Shown here one piece after another: positions 1 to 9,968 of a stretch of 64,000 nucleotides of DNA. This stretch comes from VRUE01 sp963704545 (lineage in GTDB: Bacteria > Actinomycetota > Thermoleophilia > Solirubrobacterales > 70-9). The notes under the pieces were generated by a model. It was not told the origin of the DNA. It saw only the letters and a list, made by a program, of their open reading frames with translations, and made no database searches. Within the stretch, counting starts at the first letter, position 1; every line of letters starts with the position of its first letter. The translations under genes and the position numbers were made by a program. The stretch is taken from positions 1,922,001-1,986,000 of the forward strand of contig OY969915.1 of assembly GCA_963704545.1 (NCBI GenBank), in the 5' to 3' direction.

Positions 1-654
1 GGCGTCCCAGGGCTGGACCGCCTCGGGGTTGGCCTCGATCCAGGCCTTGGCGGCCGGGACCAGGTCGTCGACGGTCGGGACGATCTCGCCGATCAGGCCC
101 ATCTCCAGCGCCTTGTCCGGACGCAGTTCTTTCCCCTGCAGCAGCAGCTTCATCAGCGCGTCGGCGATGCCGAACATGCGCACCGAGCGGACGACGCCGC
201 CGCCGCCCGGCAGCAGGCCGAGTTTGACCTCGGGGAAGCCGAGTTTGACCTTGGAGCTCTCGACGGCGATCCGGTGGTGGGTGGCGAGGCAGATCTCCAG
301 GCCGCCGCCGAGGGCGGCGCCGTTGATCGCGGCGACGACCGGGACGCCGAGCGTCTCCAGGCGGCGCAGCTGTCCCTTGACCACGCGCAGGCCTTCCGCC
401 ATTTCGGCCGCGTGCTCCGGCCGCACCTTCTTGAGGTCGTTGAGGTCGCCGCCGGCGAAGAAGGTCTTCTTCGCCGAGGTGAGGACGACGCCCTTGATCT
501 CGTCCTTCTCGGCCTCGAGCCGGTCCACCGTCGCCCCCATCGAGGCGACGTAGGCGGCGTTCATCGTGTTGGCCGACTGGTTTGGGTCGTCGAGCGTGAG
601 GACGACGATGCCGTCCTCGCCGCGCTCGTAGCGAATCGTTGTGCTCTCAGTCAT
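1..654 (-). CDS. fadB: FadB-type 3-hydroxyacyl-CoA dehydrogenase, N-terminal enoyl-CoA hydratase part (partial)
   Basis: The first 218 residues are visible before the window edge cuts the gene. They form an enoyl-CoA hydratase/crotonase domain: a KKTFFAGGD oxyanion-hole segment near residue 65, then PVVAAINGAALGGGLEI and GFPEVKLGLLPGGGG. This order closely matches the start of mycobacterial FadB, the trifunctional beta-oxidation alpha subunit, so a 3-hydroxyacyl-CoA dehydrogenase domain should follow beyond base 1. The ATG directly abuts the TAG of the upstream fadA, so the two are translated together. It would hydrate enoyl-CoA and oxidise 3-hydroxyacyl-CoA in the cytoplasm. A stand-alone hydratase cannot be excluded from this fragment. 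Confidence 0.85.
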   Translation of the reverse strand, partial: MTESTTIRYERGEDGIVVLTLDDPNQSANTMNAAYVASMGATVDRLEAEKDEIKGVVLTSAKKTFFAGGDLNDLKKVRPEHAAEMAEGLRVVKGQLRRLETLGVPVVAAINGAALGGGLEICLATHHRIAVESSKVKLGFPEVKLGLLPGGGGVVRSVRMFGIADALMKLLLQGKELRPDKALEMGLIGEIVPTVDDLVPAAKAWIEANPEAVQPWDA

Positions 655-1872
<1,218 letters not shown>

Positions 1873-1964
1873 TTTCAAGCTCCTTCTTGGTTCGAAGTCG
1901 GTTCGGCTGCGGCGCGCAGCATAACATTCAGTCGTGAACGCAAACTTTACTAGCATGGGCCTCC

Positions 1965-2591
1965 GTGCCGACCGCTGAGACTCCCGCCCGCCGCAGCCAG
2001 GCCGAGCGCAGCTCCGCCACCCGCGAAGCCCTGCTCGATGCCACGATCGCCTCGCTGGTCGAGGACGGCTACGCGAACATGACGACGGCCGGCGTCGCCG
2101 AGCGCGCCGGCCTCTCCCGCGGTGCCCACCTGCACCACTTCCAGACGCGGCAGGCCCTGGTCGCCGCCGCGATCGAGCGCCTCGCCCGCCGCCGCTCGGC
2201 CGAGCAGCTGGCCGCCGCCGACGCCCTCCCCACCGGCCGCGAGCGCGTCGCCGCCGGCCTCGACTTCATCTGGTCCAACTACGCCAGCCCGCTCTACCAG
2301 GCCGCGCTCGACCTCTGGACCGATGCCCGTACCGACGACGAGCTGCGCGCCGCCCTGGCCAGCGTCGAACGCGAGCTCGACCGCCAGACCCTCGAGCTGG
2401 CCCGCCGCCTCTTCCCCGACCAGGCCGGCCGCCCCGACTTCGAGCGCCTGGTCGAGATGGCCGCCGCCACCGCCCGCGGCCTAGCCCTCCTCGACACCCT
2501 CCACCCCGGCGACGACCGCAACAGCAAGCAGTGGGAGTTCTGCCGGGCCAAGCTGGTGCAGATGTTCGAACAGGGTGCGGCAGGCAGCTAG
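1965..2591 (+). CDS. TetR/AcrR family transcriptional regulator
   Basis: The protein has 208 aa. The N-terminal helix-turn-helix is clear (residues about 15-60: ATREALLDATIASLVEDGY, then TTAGVAERAGLSRGAHLHHF). The rest is an all-helical ligand-binding domain rich in Ala and Arg. The start is GTG; TAGCAT lies 8 nt before it, and no Shine-Dalgarno sequence is visible. It is divergent from fadA with a 92-nt gap, so local control of fadAB by an acyl-CoA or fatty-acid-type ligand is the natural inference. No operator palindrome could be assigned with confidence. Confidence 0.85.
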   Translation: MPTAETPARRSQAERSSATREALLDATIASLVEDGYANMTTAGVAERAGLSRGAHLHHFQTRQALVAAAIERLARRRSAEQLAAADALPTGRERVAAGLDFIWSNYASPLYQAALDLWTDARTDDELRAALASVERELDRQTLELARRLFPDQAGRPDFERLVEMAAATARGLALLDTLHPGDDRNSKQWEFCRAKLVQMFEQGAAGS

Positions 2592-2650
2592 CCGAACAAT
2601 GGTCGAGGCAGTCAAGCGCTACGGTCCATATGAAGGCGGATTCAGACCTG

Positions 2651-2667
2651 CTGGACCGGCGGTCCAG
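2651..2667. promoter_or_regulatory. short perfect hairpin just before a start codon
   Basis: CTGGACC and GGTCCAG are separated by three bases and end 2 nt before the ATG at 2670. It could be the end of the tetR transcript or an element that limits translation of the next gene. No T-tract follows, so a classical terminator is unlikely. Confidence 0.35.
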
Positions 2668-2669
2668 TC

Positions 2670-3500
2670 ATGATTAGCGAGGATCTCGAGATCACCGACG
2701 GCGCCGCGGCGGGAGCCTGGATCAGGCCCAGGCTTGGAGGCGAGTTCGGTGCAGTGACGCTTCAGGTACCGAAAGGCTTCGAGGCATACGCTCGCGTCTT
2801 TCACCCGGCGTCGGACCCGGAGGGCCATCCGGTCAACTGGGCGGAGGTAGCGAAGGTGTGCGGGACCATCCCGCACCGTGAGATGCAATGGCACGCCATT
2901 CTTGGACTCACCGACGCCGATGAACTCCGAGGCTCCTATGGCCTCAATGACCCAGATGGGGCGAAATGGGCGGGGTCGGACCCACCGATCGGCACGATGG
3001 ATCTCGAGACCCTTGATGTCCTCTGCGAGAGCCTCGCCCTCCACACGGCTGATCCCACCCGCTGTTTCTTCGGCCTCTGCACGATCGAAAGCTGGCTGGA
3101 TTCTTTTTCGGCTGACGATCTACAGCCACTTCTCAAGCTCCCCGACGGCCGCGACCACATCGTCCTCGCTGGCCCCCTCTCCGCCGTTGATCAGATCATG
3201 TACGACTGGTCCAGCTCCATGCGAATGACGTTCGTTGCCAGAGGGAGCAAGGAGTTACCGCCCACGCAAGACCCCTCGGAATTCCTACAGCGCCAATCAC
3301 CGAACCTGATCTGGCCCGCAGATCGCACCTGGCTCGTGGTCAGCGAGGTCGACTTCGACTCGACTCTCGTCGGCGGTAGCGCCGAGCTCATCGAGGCGAT
3401 CGTCGAGTCCCCCCAGCTCGAGGCTTGGCAGGTCGAACCGACCACCTCGCTCGCCGACGACGCGGACAAGGTCAACATGGCGAAAAAAACTGATCGCTAG
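2670..3500 (+). CDS. conserved hypothetical protein
   Basis: This 276-aa soluble protein has no signal peptide or membrane segment. The opening half contains a YARVFHPASDPEG segment, then VNWAEVAKVCG and a HREMQWHAI segment. I recognise this pattern from uncharacterised actinobacterial proteins but know no function. The middle carries TLDVLCESLALHT and CFFGLCTIESWLD. Base composition is less GC-rich than in the neighbours, and it sits in a patch (2.6-4.6 kb) of low-GC accessory genes. No operon partner is evident. Confidence 0.7.
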   Translation: MISEDLEITDGAAAGAWIRPRLGGEFGAVTLQVPKGFEAYARVFHPASDPEGHPVNWAEVAKVCGTIPHREMQWHAILGLTDADELRGSYGLNDPDGAKWAGSDPPIGTMDLETLDVLCESLALHTADPTRCFFGLCTIESWLDSFSADDLQPLLKLPDGRDHIVLAGPLSAVDQIMYDWSSSMRMTFVARGSKELPPTQDPSEFLQRQSPNLIWPADRTWLVVSEVDFDSTLVGGSAELIEAIVESPQLEAWQVEPTTSLADDADKVNMAKKTDR

Positions 3501-3657
3501 CAAGGGCTGCACAGCTATTCGGCCCTCGGAAGCCCCAGCGAAACCCCTCAACCCCCGCTCCTGATGCTGGCAAAAGTTTCGCAGTCTGGGGCCTGATACC
3601 CAAGGTCCGGGGACTTTTTACCTCAGGGGATCCCGCAGGGGGTGAGACAATTGAGCG

Positions 3658-4023
3658 GTGCCGATCTACGAGTTCCATTGCCCAACATGTGGCCACGAAT
3701 TTGAGGAGATCGTGGGCTACGGCCAGACAGCACCCTGCCCTCAATGTGGCGGGCAAAGACCAAGCCGCAAGCTCTCAACGTTTGCCATCACTTCCCAGCG
3801 GCCCGAGCGGATTGAGTCTGAACCCACCCCGGCTGTCCCTTCCCAGCCGACTGCCACGATGATCGACTGCTCACTTCATGGACCAAAGGGAGGAAGAGCA
3901 GTAGGCGCAAAGGTAGGCAAAGATATGCATCTTCAAAGCAGAGGGCTTCGTGTCTCCTCGGGCTTCAGAGTCGGAATCGAAAATGAAGGCACCTTCGACG
4001 GCCCAGACACAATCTTCGATTAG
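3658..4023 (+). CDS. FmdB family zinc-ribbon protein
   Basis: The protein has 121 aa. The N-terminus PIYEFHCPTCGHEFE followed by CPQCGG is the FmdB-type regulatory zinc ribbon (two CxxC pairs). A Ser/Pro-rich linker follows, then a tail ending IENEGTFDGPDTIFD. The start is GTG; GACAAT lies 6 nt before it, which fits a leaderless transcript. The gene is convergent with a small membrane protein (5 nt between the two reading frames) whose tail looks similar. FmdB-type ribbons are usually annotated as putative regulators; the role here is unknown. Confidence 0.75.
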   Translation: MPIYEFHCPTCGHEFEEIVGYGQTAPCPQCGGQRPSRKLSTFAITSQRPERIESEPTPAVPSQPTATMIDCSLHGPKGGRAVGAKVGKDMHLQSRGLRVSSGFRVGIENEGTFDGPDTIFD

Positions 4024-4028
4024 CAGAT

Positions 4029-4325
4029 CTATTTGATCTCGATATTTTGGGCATCAACCTCTCCTGCATTGTCGATAGCTATATCGAGGTCCTTCCCAAA
4101 TTTGGCCTCGCGGAGGTTGCCTTTGCTGCCCTCCCTCCCCAAGTAACCAGTGCGAGACGACTCCTGCGGAGGGGATGACTTAGCTCCCTTGAGCCATACA
4201 AGGAAAGCCGACAAGGCCACAGCTATCCCTGCTGAGATGAAGAGAGTGCTCAAAAGGCCGCTCACAGCAACCCCGATACTGACAAGGGCCAATCCAATGC
4301 CGAGCACAGTGAGAGCAAGAACCAT
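4029..4325 (-). CDS. small two-helix membrane protein
   Basis: The protein has 98 aa. Residues 1-46 form two closely spaced hydrophobic helices (VLALTVLGIGLALVSIGVAV and LFISAGIAVALSAFLVWL), followed by a basic, hydrophilic tail ending DIAIDNAGEVDAQNIEIK. No known family was recognised. The tail resembles that of the convergent FmdB-like protein (I-x-N-x-G-x-x-D-x-x-[DN] pattern). No Shine-Dalgarno sequence is visible. The gene lies in low-GC DNA and may have been acquired with its neighbour. Confidence 0.6.
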   Translation of the reverse strand: MVLALTVLGIGLALVSIGVAVSGLLSTLFISAGIAVALSAFLVWLKGAKSSPPQESSRTGYLGREGSKGNLREAKFGKDLDIAIDNAGEVDAQNIEIK

Positions 4326-4600
4326 CCGGTGATTCTACTAAGGGGTCAACGCATTGCTGCATCGCCGCCCCCTTCGTGACAGTGGAGTAGCACCCGCCTC
4401 CCAGTACGTTGAAGCTTTTCGGGGTGTATAAAAGCTAATTCCGATACGGCAAGCTATTGCACGGCTTTGATGTAAGCCGTACGAAATCAAAAACTATGCT
4501 GAGGAAAATTTCAGTAAGTTTTGGAGAAGCGAAGCTGCGAGCCGGCTGACTCGGTGAGTCAATGCGCACCGAGGTCTGCCTGCGTGCCATTATGGGCCCG
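4326..4600. other. AT-richer intergenic stretch
   Basis: I found no convincing gene here. Composition is clearly AT-richer than in the flanks. A 7-bp inverted repeat (ACGGCTT at 4461, AAGCCGT at 4474) is present without a T-tract. The DUF2855 frame stays open upstream to 4562, but its likely start is 4601. Confidence 0.5.
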
Positions 4601-5674
4601 ATGACTGACTTCCTCGTCAAGCGCGACGACCTGCGCGCGAGCCGCATCGCCGAATCCGAGGCGCCGGAGATCGGGCCGGGGCAGGCGCTGCTGCGGGTCG
4701 ACACCTTCGGACTGACGGCGAACAACGTCACCTACGCGGTGATGGGCGAGGCGATGTCCTACTGGGACTTCTTCCCGGCGCAGGAGGGCTGGGGCCGGGT
4801 GCCGATGTGGGGATTCGCCGAGGTCGAGCGCAGCGATGTCGAGGGGGTCGAGGCCGGGACGCGCCTCTACGGATACCTGCCCCCCTCCTCCCACTTCGTC
4901 GTCACGCCGGTGGCCATGGACGGCGCCGGGTTCGTCGACGGGTCGCCGCACCGGGCGGCGCTGCCCTCGGCCTACCACCGCTACCTGGCGAGTGACGCCG
5001 ACCCCTTCTACCGGGCTGACACCGAGGCGATGCAGATGCTGCTGCGGCCACTCTTCTTCACCTCGTTCCTGATCGACGACGAGCTCGACGATGAGGGGCT
5101 GACCGGACAGGGCCCGATCCTGATCTCCAGCGCCTCGAGCAAGACCGCGATCGGCGTCGCCTATCTGCTGACCCAGCGCGAGGGGGTCAAAACGATCGGA
5201 CTCACCTCACCCCTCAGCACCGAATTCGTCGAGGGCCTGGGGATATACGGGCGCACCGTCTCCTACGAGGAGATTGGCTCGCTGGAAAAAGGCCCGGCCA
5301 CCTATGTCGACGTCGCCGGCGACGGCAACGTGCGCGCGGCGGTCCACAACCACTTCGGTGACGAGCTGGTCCGGAGCATGGCCGTGGGAGTCACCCACTG
5401 GGAGGACTTCGGCTCGGGCGGCGGCGAGCTGCCGGGGCCGACCCCGGCCCTCTTCTTCGCCCCCGACCGCGTCGTCAAGCGCGGCGAAGACTGGGGCCGC
5501 GCGGGCCTCGAGCAGCGCGGCGCCGAGGCCTGGCATCCCTTCTGCCAGTGGACCGGCAGCTGGCTCGGGACGATTCCCGGCCAGGGCTTCGAGGGGCTCC
5601 AGAGCGCCTGGGCCGAGGTGATCGAGGGCCGCATCGACCCGAAGGCCGCCCACGTGATCTCGCTCGCCGGCTGA
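4601..5674 (+). CDS. DUF2855 family protein
   Basis: This 357-aa protein matches the DUF2855 family in length and pattern: an N-terminal part resembling a degenerate medium-chain reductase (LLRVDTFGLTANNVTYAVMG), the segment GWGRVPMWGFAEVERS, and a central ILISSASSKTAIGVAYLL stretch like a dinucleotide-binding domain. The usual zinc ligands of alcohol dehydrogenases are not apparent. I chose ATG 4601 (MTDFLVKRDDL) over the longer frame from 4562, because the family begins there. Function is unknown; an oxidoreductase role is inference. The next gene follows after 12 nt on the same strand. Confidence 0.8.
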   Translation: MTDFLVKRDDLRASRIAESEAPEIGPGQALLRVDTFGLTANNVTYAVMGEAMSYWDFFPAQEGWGRVPMWGFAEVERSDVEGVEAGTRLYGYLPPSSHFVVTPVAMDGAGFVDGSPHRAALPSAYHRYLASDADPFYRADTEAMQMLLRPLFFTSFLIDDELDDEGLTGQGPILISSASSKTAIGVAYLLTQREGVKTIGLTSPLSTEFVEGLGIYGRTVSYEEIGSLEKGPATYVDVAGDGNVRAAVHNHFGDELVRSMAVGVTHWEDFGSGGGELPGPTPALFFAPDRVVKRGEDWGRAGLEQRGAEAWHPFCQWTGSWLGTIPGQGFEGLQSAWAEVIEGRIDPKAAHVISLAG

Positions 5675-5686
5675 CCGGCAGGTAGG

Positions 5687-6949
5687 GTGCGAAAGATCAC
5701 TCGATCGATCAACATTCGCCCGGGCGTTCGGGACTTCGTCGCCCTCGTCCTCGCCTCCTTCGCAATCCTCCTGGCCGCACCGGCCCAGGGCCACGGCCAG
5801 CCATCTTCGAAGGACGGCCGCGCCGACGCGGGGGGTGGAGCGAGAACGTCGATCGTCGGAGGCAGCACCGCCTCGATCGCGTCCTATCCGTGGCTTGCCT
5901 ACATCCAGTACCAGGGTCCCGTCGAGACGTTCAACTGCACGGGAACGGTCGTCGCTCCTCGCCTGATCCTGACCGCGGCGCACTGCCTGCTGACCGGCAC
6001 CGGCAGGGTCGCGGTGGCGTCGAACTTCACGGTGCTGACCGGCGTGGCGGACCTCCAGACAGCCAGCCAGCTGAACGCCTCGGGTGTGTCGCAGGCGCTC
6101 GTCTTCCCCGGCTACCAACCCTCGCGGCTCCTCAACGACGCCGGGCTCCTCGTCCTCGCCGAGCCCGTCTCGGCGCCGGCGTTGCCACTGGCGACCGCGG
6201 CCGACGCAGGGCTGCTCTCGGCGGGGGTGCCGGTGGCGGTCGCCGGATGGGGCCTGACCGACGCGGACCCCCCGCGAGCACCGGCGGTCCTCCACGAAGC
6301 ACAGTCCATCGTTCGGAGCGCCGGCTACTGCCAGCGCAGGATGCGGCGGGTGATCTCCGTCTACTCCGCCGCCAGCCAGCTCTGCATACAGTCGCGGATC
6401 GCCTCCGCGAACAGCGTCTGCGACGGCGACAGCGGCGGCCCCGGCATCGCCCGGCGGCCTGACGGCACCCCTGTCCTGCTCGGCGTGATCAGCCTCAAGG
6501 GCTCGATCGACTGCGATCCCCTGAGCCCACAGGTCCTCACGCGGGCCGACGTCGTCTCCCCGTGGGTCGGTGCCTGGATCGCCGCCGTCGAAAGCGGCGC
6601 GCCCGCGCCCGAAGTGGTGGTCCCGAAGGTCGTGCTCCCGCGGGTGACGCGCCGCGACGCCGAATTCATCGCCTGGCTCGGCCTCGAATACGACTTCGGC
6701 AACCGGTTCACGCGGGGCCAGCTACACAGCATCGACTGCAGGCAGATCAACCGCGAGAAGGTCAAATGCGCGGTGCTCTGGCTGCGCGGTGCCAACCTCT
6801 ATCGCGGTGCGGTCACGATCTACGCGGCGCTCCCCCGCGAAGGCTTCGTCTACAACTACCGCTACACGATCCGCCGCTTCAACGCCAACTGCTGGCTCAC
6901 GTACCTCCACCCGATCCAGGCCTGCAACCCCAAGCTCTTCAAGCGGTGA
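5687..6949 (+). CDS. secreted trypsin-like serine protease (S1)
   Basis: The protein has 420 aa with a signal peptide (hydrophobic residues about 17-33). The S1 domain begins at IVGGSTASIASYPWLAYI (residue 56). The catalytic triad is visible as His99 (TAAHC), Asp151 (LLNDAGLLVL) and Ser249 (CDGDSGGP). A C-terminal extension of about 110 residues (310-420) with four Cys follows the protease domain and is of unknown function. It should be an extracellular endopeptidase activated by processing before IVGG. The start is GTG with GGTAGG just ahead. It overlaps the convergent monooxygenase gene by 11 nt. Confidence 0.92.
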   Translation: MRKITRSINIRPGVRDFVALVLASFAILLAAPAQGHGQPSSKDGRADAGGGARTSIVGGSTASIASYPWLAYIQYQGPVETFNCTGTVVAPRLILTAAHCLLTGTGRVAVASNFTVLTGVADLQTASQLNASGVSQALVFPGYQPSRLLNDAGLLVLAEPVSAPALPLATAADAGLLSAGVPVAVAGWGLTDADPPRAPAVLHEAQSIVRSAGYCQRRMRRVISVYSAASQLCIQSRIASANSVCDGDSGGPGIARRPDGTPVLLGVISLKGSIDCDPLSPQVLTRADVVSPWVGAWIAAVESGAPAPEVVVPKVVLPRVTRRDAEFIAWLGLEYDFGNRFTRGQLHSIDCRQINREKVKCAVLWLRGANLYRGAVTIYAALPREGFVYNYRYTIRRFNANCWLTYLHPIQACNPKLFKR

Positions 6950-8441
6950 GGACCGCCTCGGAGCCGGTCCGCGTGAACCGGTAGTCGTCGAGGTCGAAGC
7001 GGGCGCTGCGCCAGGCGACCTCCAGCGTCGGCGAGGCGCGGAACGGCGCGTCGCCGTGGTCGTCGAAGTAGTAGCTGTTCGCGGTCGCACAGGTGCCCGA
7101 GAAGAACACCTGGCGGTCGCGGCGGCCGAGCATCTTCTCGAAGTAGCGCCGGTTGGCCTCGGGGCGGATCTCGACCGCCGTCGAGCCGGAGCTGCGGGCG
7201 CGGCGCAGGCAGCGGACGATGTGGCGCGCCTGGTTCTCGATCAGGGTGAAGTAGCTGGCGCCGTTGAAGCCGTAGGGGCCGAGGATCATGAACATGTTCG
7301 GGAAACCGGGGACGCTGACGCCCTCGTAGGCCTGCGACCGGTTCTCTTCCCACCACCCCCCCAGCTCGACGCCGTCGCGGCCGAGCACCGGGTATGGGGG
7401 CATGTTGCCCTTCTCGAAGACGTGGAACCCGGTCGCCAGGATCAGCACGTCGACCTCATGCTCCGTGTCGGCCGTGCGCACCCCCGCCGGCACGATCTCC
7501 TCGATCGGGCTCGTCTCCAGGTGGACGTTGGGACGGTTGAAGGCCGGCAGGTACTCGTTGGAGAAGCTGGGGCGCTTGCAGCCGAGCCCGTAGCGGGGCG
7601 TCAGCTTGTCCCGCACCGCCGGGTCGCGTACCGCTCGCAGATGCCTGAGCCCGGCGCGTTCTCCCGCCTTGGCGACTGGCAGCACACCGTGGAAATGGGC
7701 CGGCAACGGGAAGTTGAGCTCGACGTAGACCTGGCTCAGGGCCCGCACCGCGGCCTGCGCGCCGGGAACCCGGCCCAGCAGCTGGCGCAGGCCCGGGCCG
7801 ATCCGCGCGTCGGGCTTCGGCAGACACCAGATCGGGGTGCGCTGCAGCACGGTCAGCTGCTCGACTTCGGGCGCGATCGAGGGGATGACCTGGACGGCGG
7901 AGGCGCCGGTGCCGACGATGGCCACCCTGCGACCGCGCAGATCCTCGTCGTGGTCCCAGCGCGCCGTGTGCATCACCGTGCCGCCGAAGGAGTCGAGCCC
8001 GGGGATGTCGGGCGGCTTGGGTTGGGTGAAAACGCCGGTCGCGCCGACCATGTACCGCGCGGTGACGGTCTCCCCATCGCCGACCGGCAGGCGCCAGAAG
8101 TGGTTCTCCTCGTCGAACTCCGCCCCCGTGACCGTCGTGTTCAGCCGGATCCGCGAGCGCAGTCCGTAAGCGTCGACGCAGTGCTCGGCATAGGCCTTCA
8201 ACTCGTCACCCGGGGCGTACACCCGCGACCAGTCGGAACGCTGCTCGAAGGAGAACTGGTAGCTGAACGAGGGGATGTCGACGCCGATGCCGGGGTAGGT
8301 GTTCCAGTGCCAGGCACCGCCGACGCCGTCCCCCGCCTCGAGCATGACCCAGTCTTCGATCCCGGCCTCATCGAGCTTGATCGCCGTGCCGATGCCGGAG
8401 AACCCGGCGCCTATCACCGCCACCTCGTGGTCGGGCTGCAT
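6939..8441 (-). CDS. flavin-containing monooxygenase, Baeyer-Villiger type
   Basis: The protein has 500 aa. An FAD-binding motif GAGFSGIG stands at the N-terminus, an NADPH-binding GTGASAVQ in the middle, and the type I Baeyer-Villiger fingerprint F-G-G-T-V-M-H-T-A-R-W-D between them. Such enzymes insert oxygen into ketones using NADPH and O2. Start ATG 8441 (MQPDHEVAVIGAG) is preferred over the longer frame; TATCCT lies 7 nt before it, as in leaderless genes. It is divergent from glutamate decarboxylase. The substrate cannot be told. Confidence 0.9.
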   Translation of the reverse strand: MQPDHEVAVIGAGFSGIGTAIKLDEAGIEDWVMLEAGDGVGGAWHWNTYPGIGVDIPSFSYQFSFEQRSDWSRVYAPGDELKAYAEHCVDAYGLRSRIRLNTTVTGAEFDEENHFWRLPVGDGETVTARYMVGATGVFTQPKPPDIPGLDSFGGTVMHTARWDHDEDLRGRRVAIVGTGASAVQVIPSIAPEVEQLTVLQRTPIWCLPKPDARIGPGLRQLLGRVPGAQAAVRALSQVYVELNFPLPAHFHGVLPVAKAGERAGLRHLRAVRDPAVRDKLTPRYGLGCKRPSFSNEYLPAFNRPNVHLETSPIEEIVPAGVRTADTEHEVDVLILATGFHVFEKGNMPPYPVLGRDGVELGGWWEENRSQAYEGVSVPGFPNMFMILGPYGFNGASYFTLIENQARHIVRCLRRARSSGSTAVEIRPEANRRYFEKMLGRRDRQVFFSGTCATANSYYFDDHGDAPFRASPTLEVAWRSARFDLDDYRFTRTGSEAVLTA

Positions 8442-8532
8442 GCCGTCCAGGATATGCCCAAAGCATTCTCCGTCCCTGGCTGGGCTAGGCTCGGCCCCAC
8501 CCCTTTCCTCCCGACCAGATCGAAGGCCTCGC

Positions 8533-9909
8533 ATGGAAAAGCACCTCACCCCCGAGCAGGAGGCGATGCTCTACGGCAACCGCTTCCTCACCGAAGACGC
8601 TCCCGACGGTCCCTTCCCGGAGGGCGGTATGTCGGCCCTCGACGCGATGCGCCTGGTCGGCGAGGAACTGGCGCTGGAGGGCGACCCCCAGCGTAACCTG
8701 GCGACCTTCGTCACGACCTGGATGGAGCCCGAGGCCCAGCGGGTCATCAACGACAACCTCTACCGCAACTTCATCGACCACGCCGAGTACCCGATCTCGG
8801 CGGAGATCGAGCAGCGCTGCATCCGCATGCTCGCCGACCTCTACCACGCCCCCGGCGAGACGACCGGGGCCCGCACCCAGGGCTCCTCGGAGGCGATCAT
8901 GCTCGGCGCGCTCTCGCTGAAGTGGAAGTGGAAGGAGCGCCGCGAAGCCGATTCGAAGCCAGTCGACAAGCCGAACCTGATCTTCGGCGGCGACGTGCAC
9001 GTGGTCTGGGAGAAGTTCTGCCGCTACTTCGACGTCGAGCCACGGATCGTGCCGCTGCAGGACGGCAAGTACACGATCGGCCCCGAGGACGTGGAGCCGC
9101 ACGTCGACGAGAACACGATCGGCGTCGCCGCGGTGCTCGGCACGACCTTCACCGGCCACATGGACGACATCGCCGGGATCAACAAGCTCCTGGTCGACCT
9201 CAAGGGCGACAAAGGACTCGACGTGCCGCTCCACGTCGACGCCGCCAGCGGCGGCTTCACCTGGCCCTTCCTGTACCCGGACTCCGAGTGGGACTTCCGG
9301 CTCGAGCAGGTGCGCTCGATCAACGTCTCCGGGCACAAGTTCGGGCTCGTCTACCCCGGCATCGGCTGGCTCGTCTTCCGCGAGAAGAGCGACCTGGCGG
9401 AGGACCTCGTCTTCTACGAGAACTACCTGGGGAAGACCGATGCGACCTTCACCCTCAACTTCTCCACCGGCGCCTCGATGGTGCTCGCCCAGTACTACAA
9501 CTTCGTCCGCTACGGGCGCGCGGGCTACGCCTACATCATGAAGGCGATGCAGGAGAACGCCCGCGCCCTGGCCGACAAGCTCAAGGCGGAGGGCGACTTC
9601 GAACTGATCGGAGAGGGCGAGGAGCAGCTGCCCCTGGTCGCCTTCCGGCTCGCCGAAGAGAAGGGCTACGACGAGTTCGACATCGCCTGGCAGCTCTCCG
9701 CCGAGCGCGGCTGGATGGTGCCCGCCTACACCCTGCCGCCCAACGCCGAAGACGTGAAAGTGCTGCGGGCCCTGGTCAAGCAGACGCTGAGCCGCGAGCA
9801 GGTCGACCGCCTCGCCGAGGACATCGCGACGGCCTGCGCGACGCTGGAGAAGAAGGGCGGAGCCCATCCGGCCGAGCGCAGGCAGGTGAAGACCGGGACC
9901 GGTTACTGA
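8533..9909 (+). CDS. gadB: glutamate decarboxylase (PLP-dependent)
   Basis: The protein has 458 aa, normal for bacterial GadA/GadB. It would convert glutamate to GABA and CO2, consuming a proton, in the cytoplasm. The PLP-binding Lys sits in SINVSGHKFGL; HVDAASGGF supplies the cofactor-contacting Asp; GARTQGSSEAIMLG is the cofactor phosphate region. The start is ATG 8533 (MEKHLTPEQEAMLYGNRF). No glutamate/GABA antiporter is adjacent, so an acid-resistance role is not shown by context. The C-terminus (KTGTGY) differs from the E. coli form. Confidence 0.93.
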   Translation: MEKHLTPEQEAMLYGNRFLTEDAPDGPFPEGGMSALDAMRLVGEELALEGDPQRNLATFVTTWMEPEAQRVINDNLYRNFIDHAEYPISAEIEQRCIRMLADLYHAPGETTGARTQGSSEAIMLGALSLKWKWKERREADSKPVDKPNLIFGGDVHVVWEKFCRYFDVEPRIVPLQDGKYTIGPEDVEPHVDENTIGVAAVLGTTFTGHMDDIAGINKLLVDLKGDKGLDVPLHVDAASGGFTWPFLYPDSEWDFRLEQVRSINVSGHKFGLVYPGIGWLVFREKSDLAEDLVFYENYLGKTDATFTLNFSTGASMVLAQYYNFVRYGRAGYAYIMKAMQENARALADKLKAEGDFELIGEGEEQLPLVAFRLAEEKGYDEFDIAWQLSAERGWMVPAYTLPPNAEDVKVLRALVKQTLSREQVDRLAEDIATACATLEKKGGAHPAERRQVKTGTGY

Positions 9910-9968
9910 GAGATTCCAGATGCTCCCGGTAGTGCCGTTTCCGCCTGTCAGCGTGCGAGGATACCCCG

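Noticed and set aside
4461..4480. Possible terminator ACGGCTT/AAGCCGT
   Set aside because: No T-tract on either side; mentioned only as a feature of the intergenic stretch.
4435..4731. A 98-codon minus-strand frame over the start of DUF2855
   Set aside because: Serine/arginine-rich shadow sequence with no motif.
6789..8696. A 635-codon frame on the plus strand across the monooxygenase
   Set aside because: Its composition is that of a complementary-strand shadow (Asp/Arg/Val/Gly-rich, no motifs), while the minus strand carries an intact monooxygenase.
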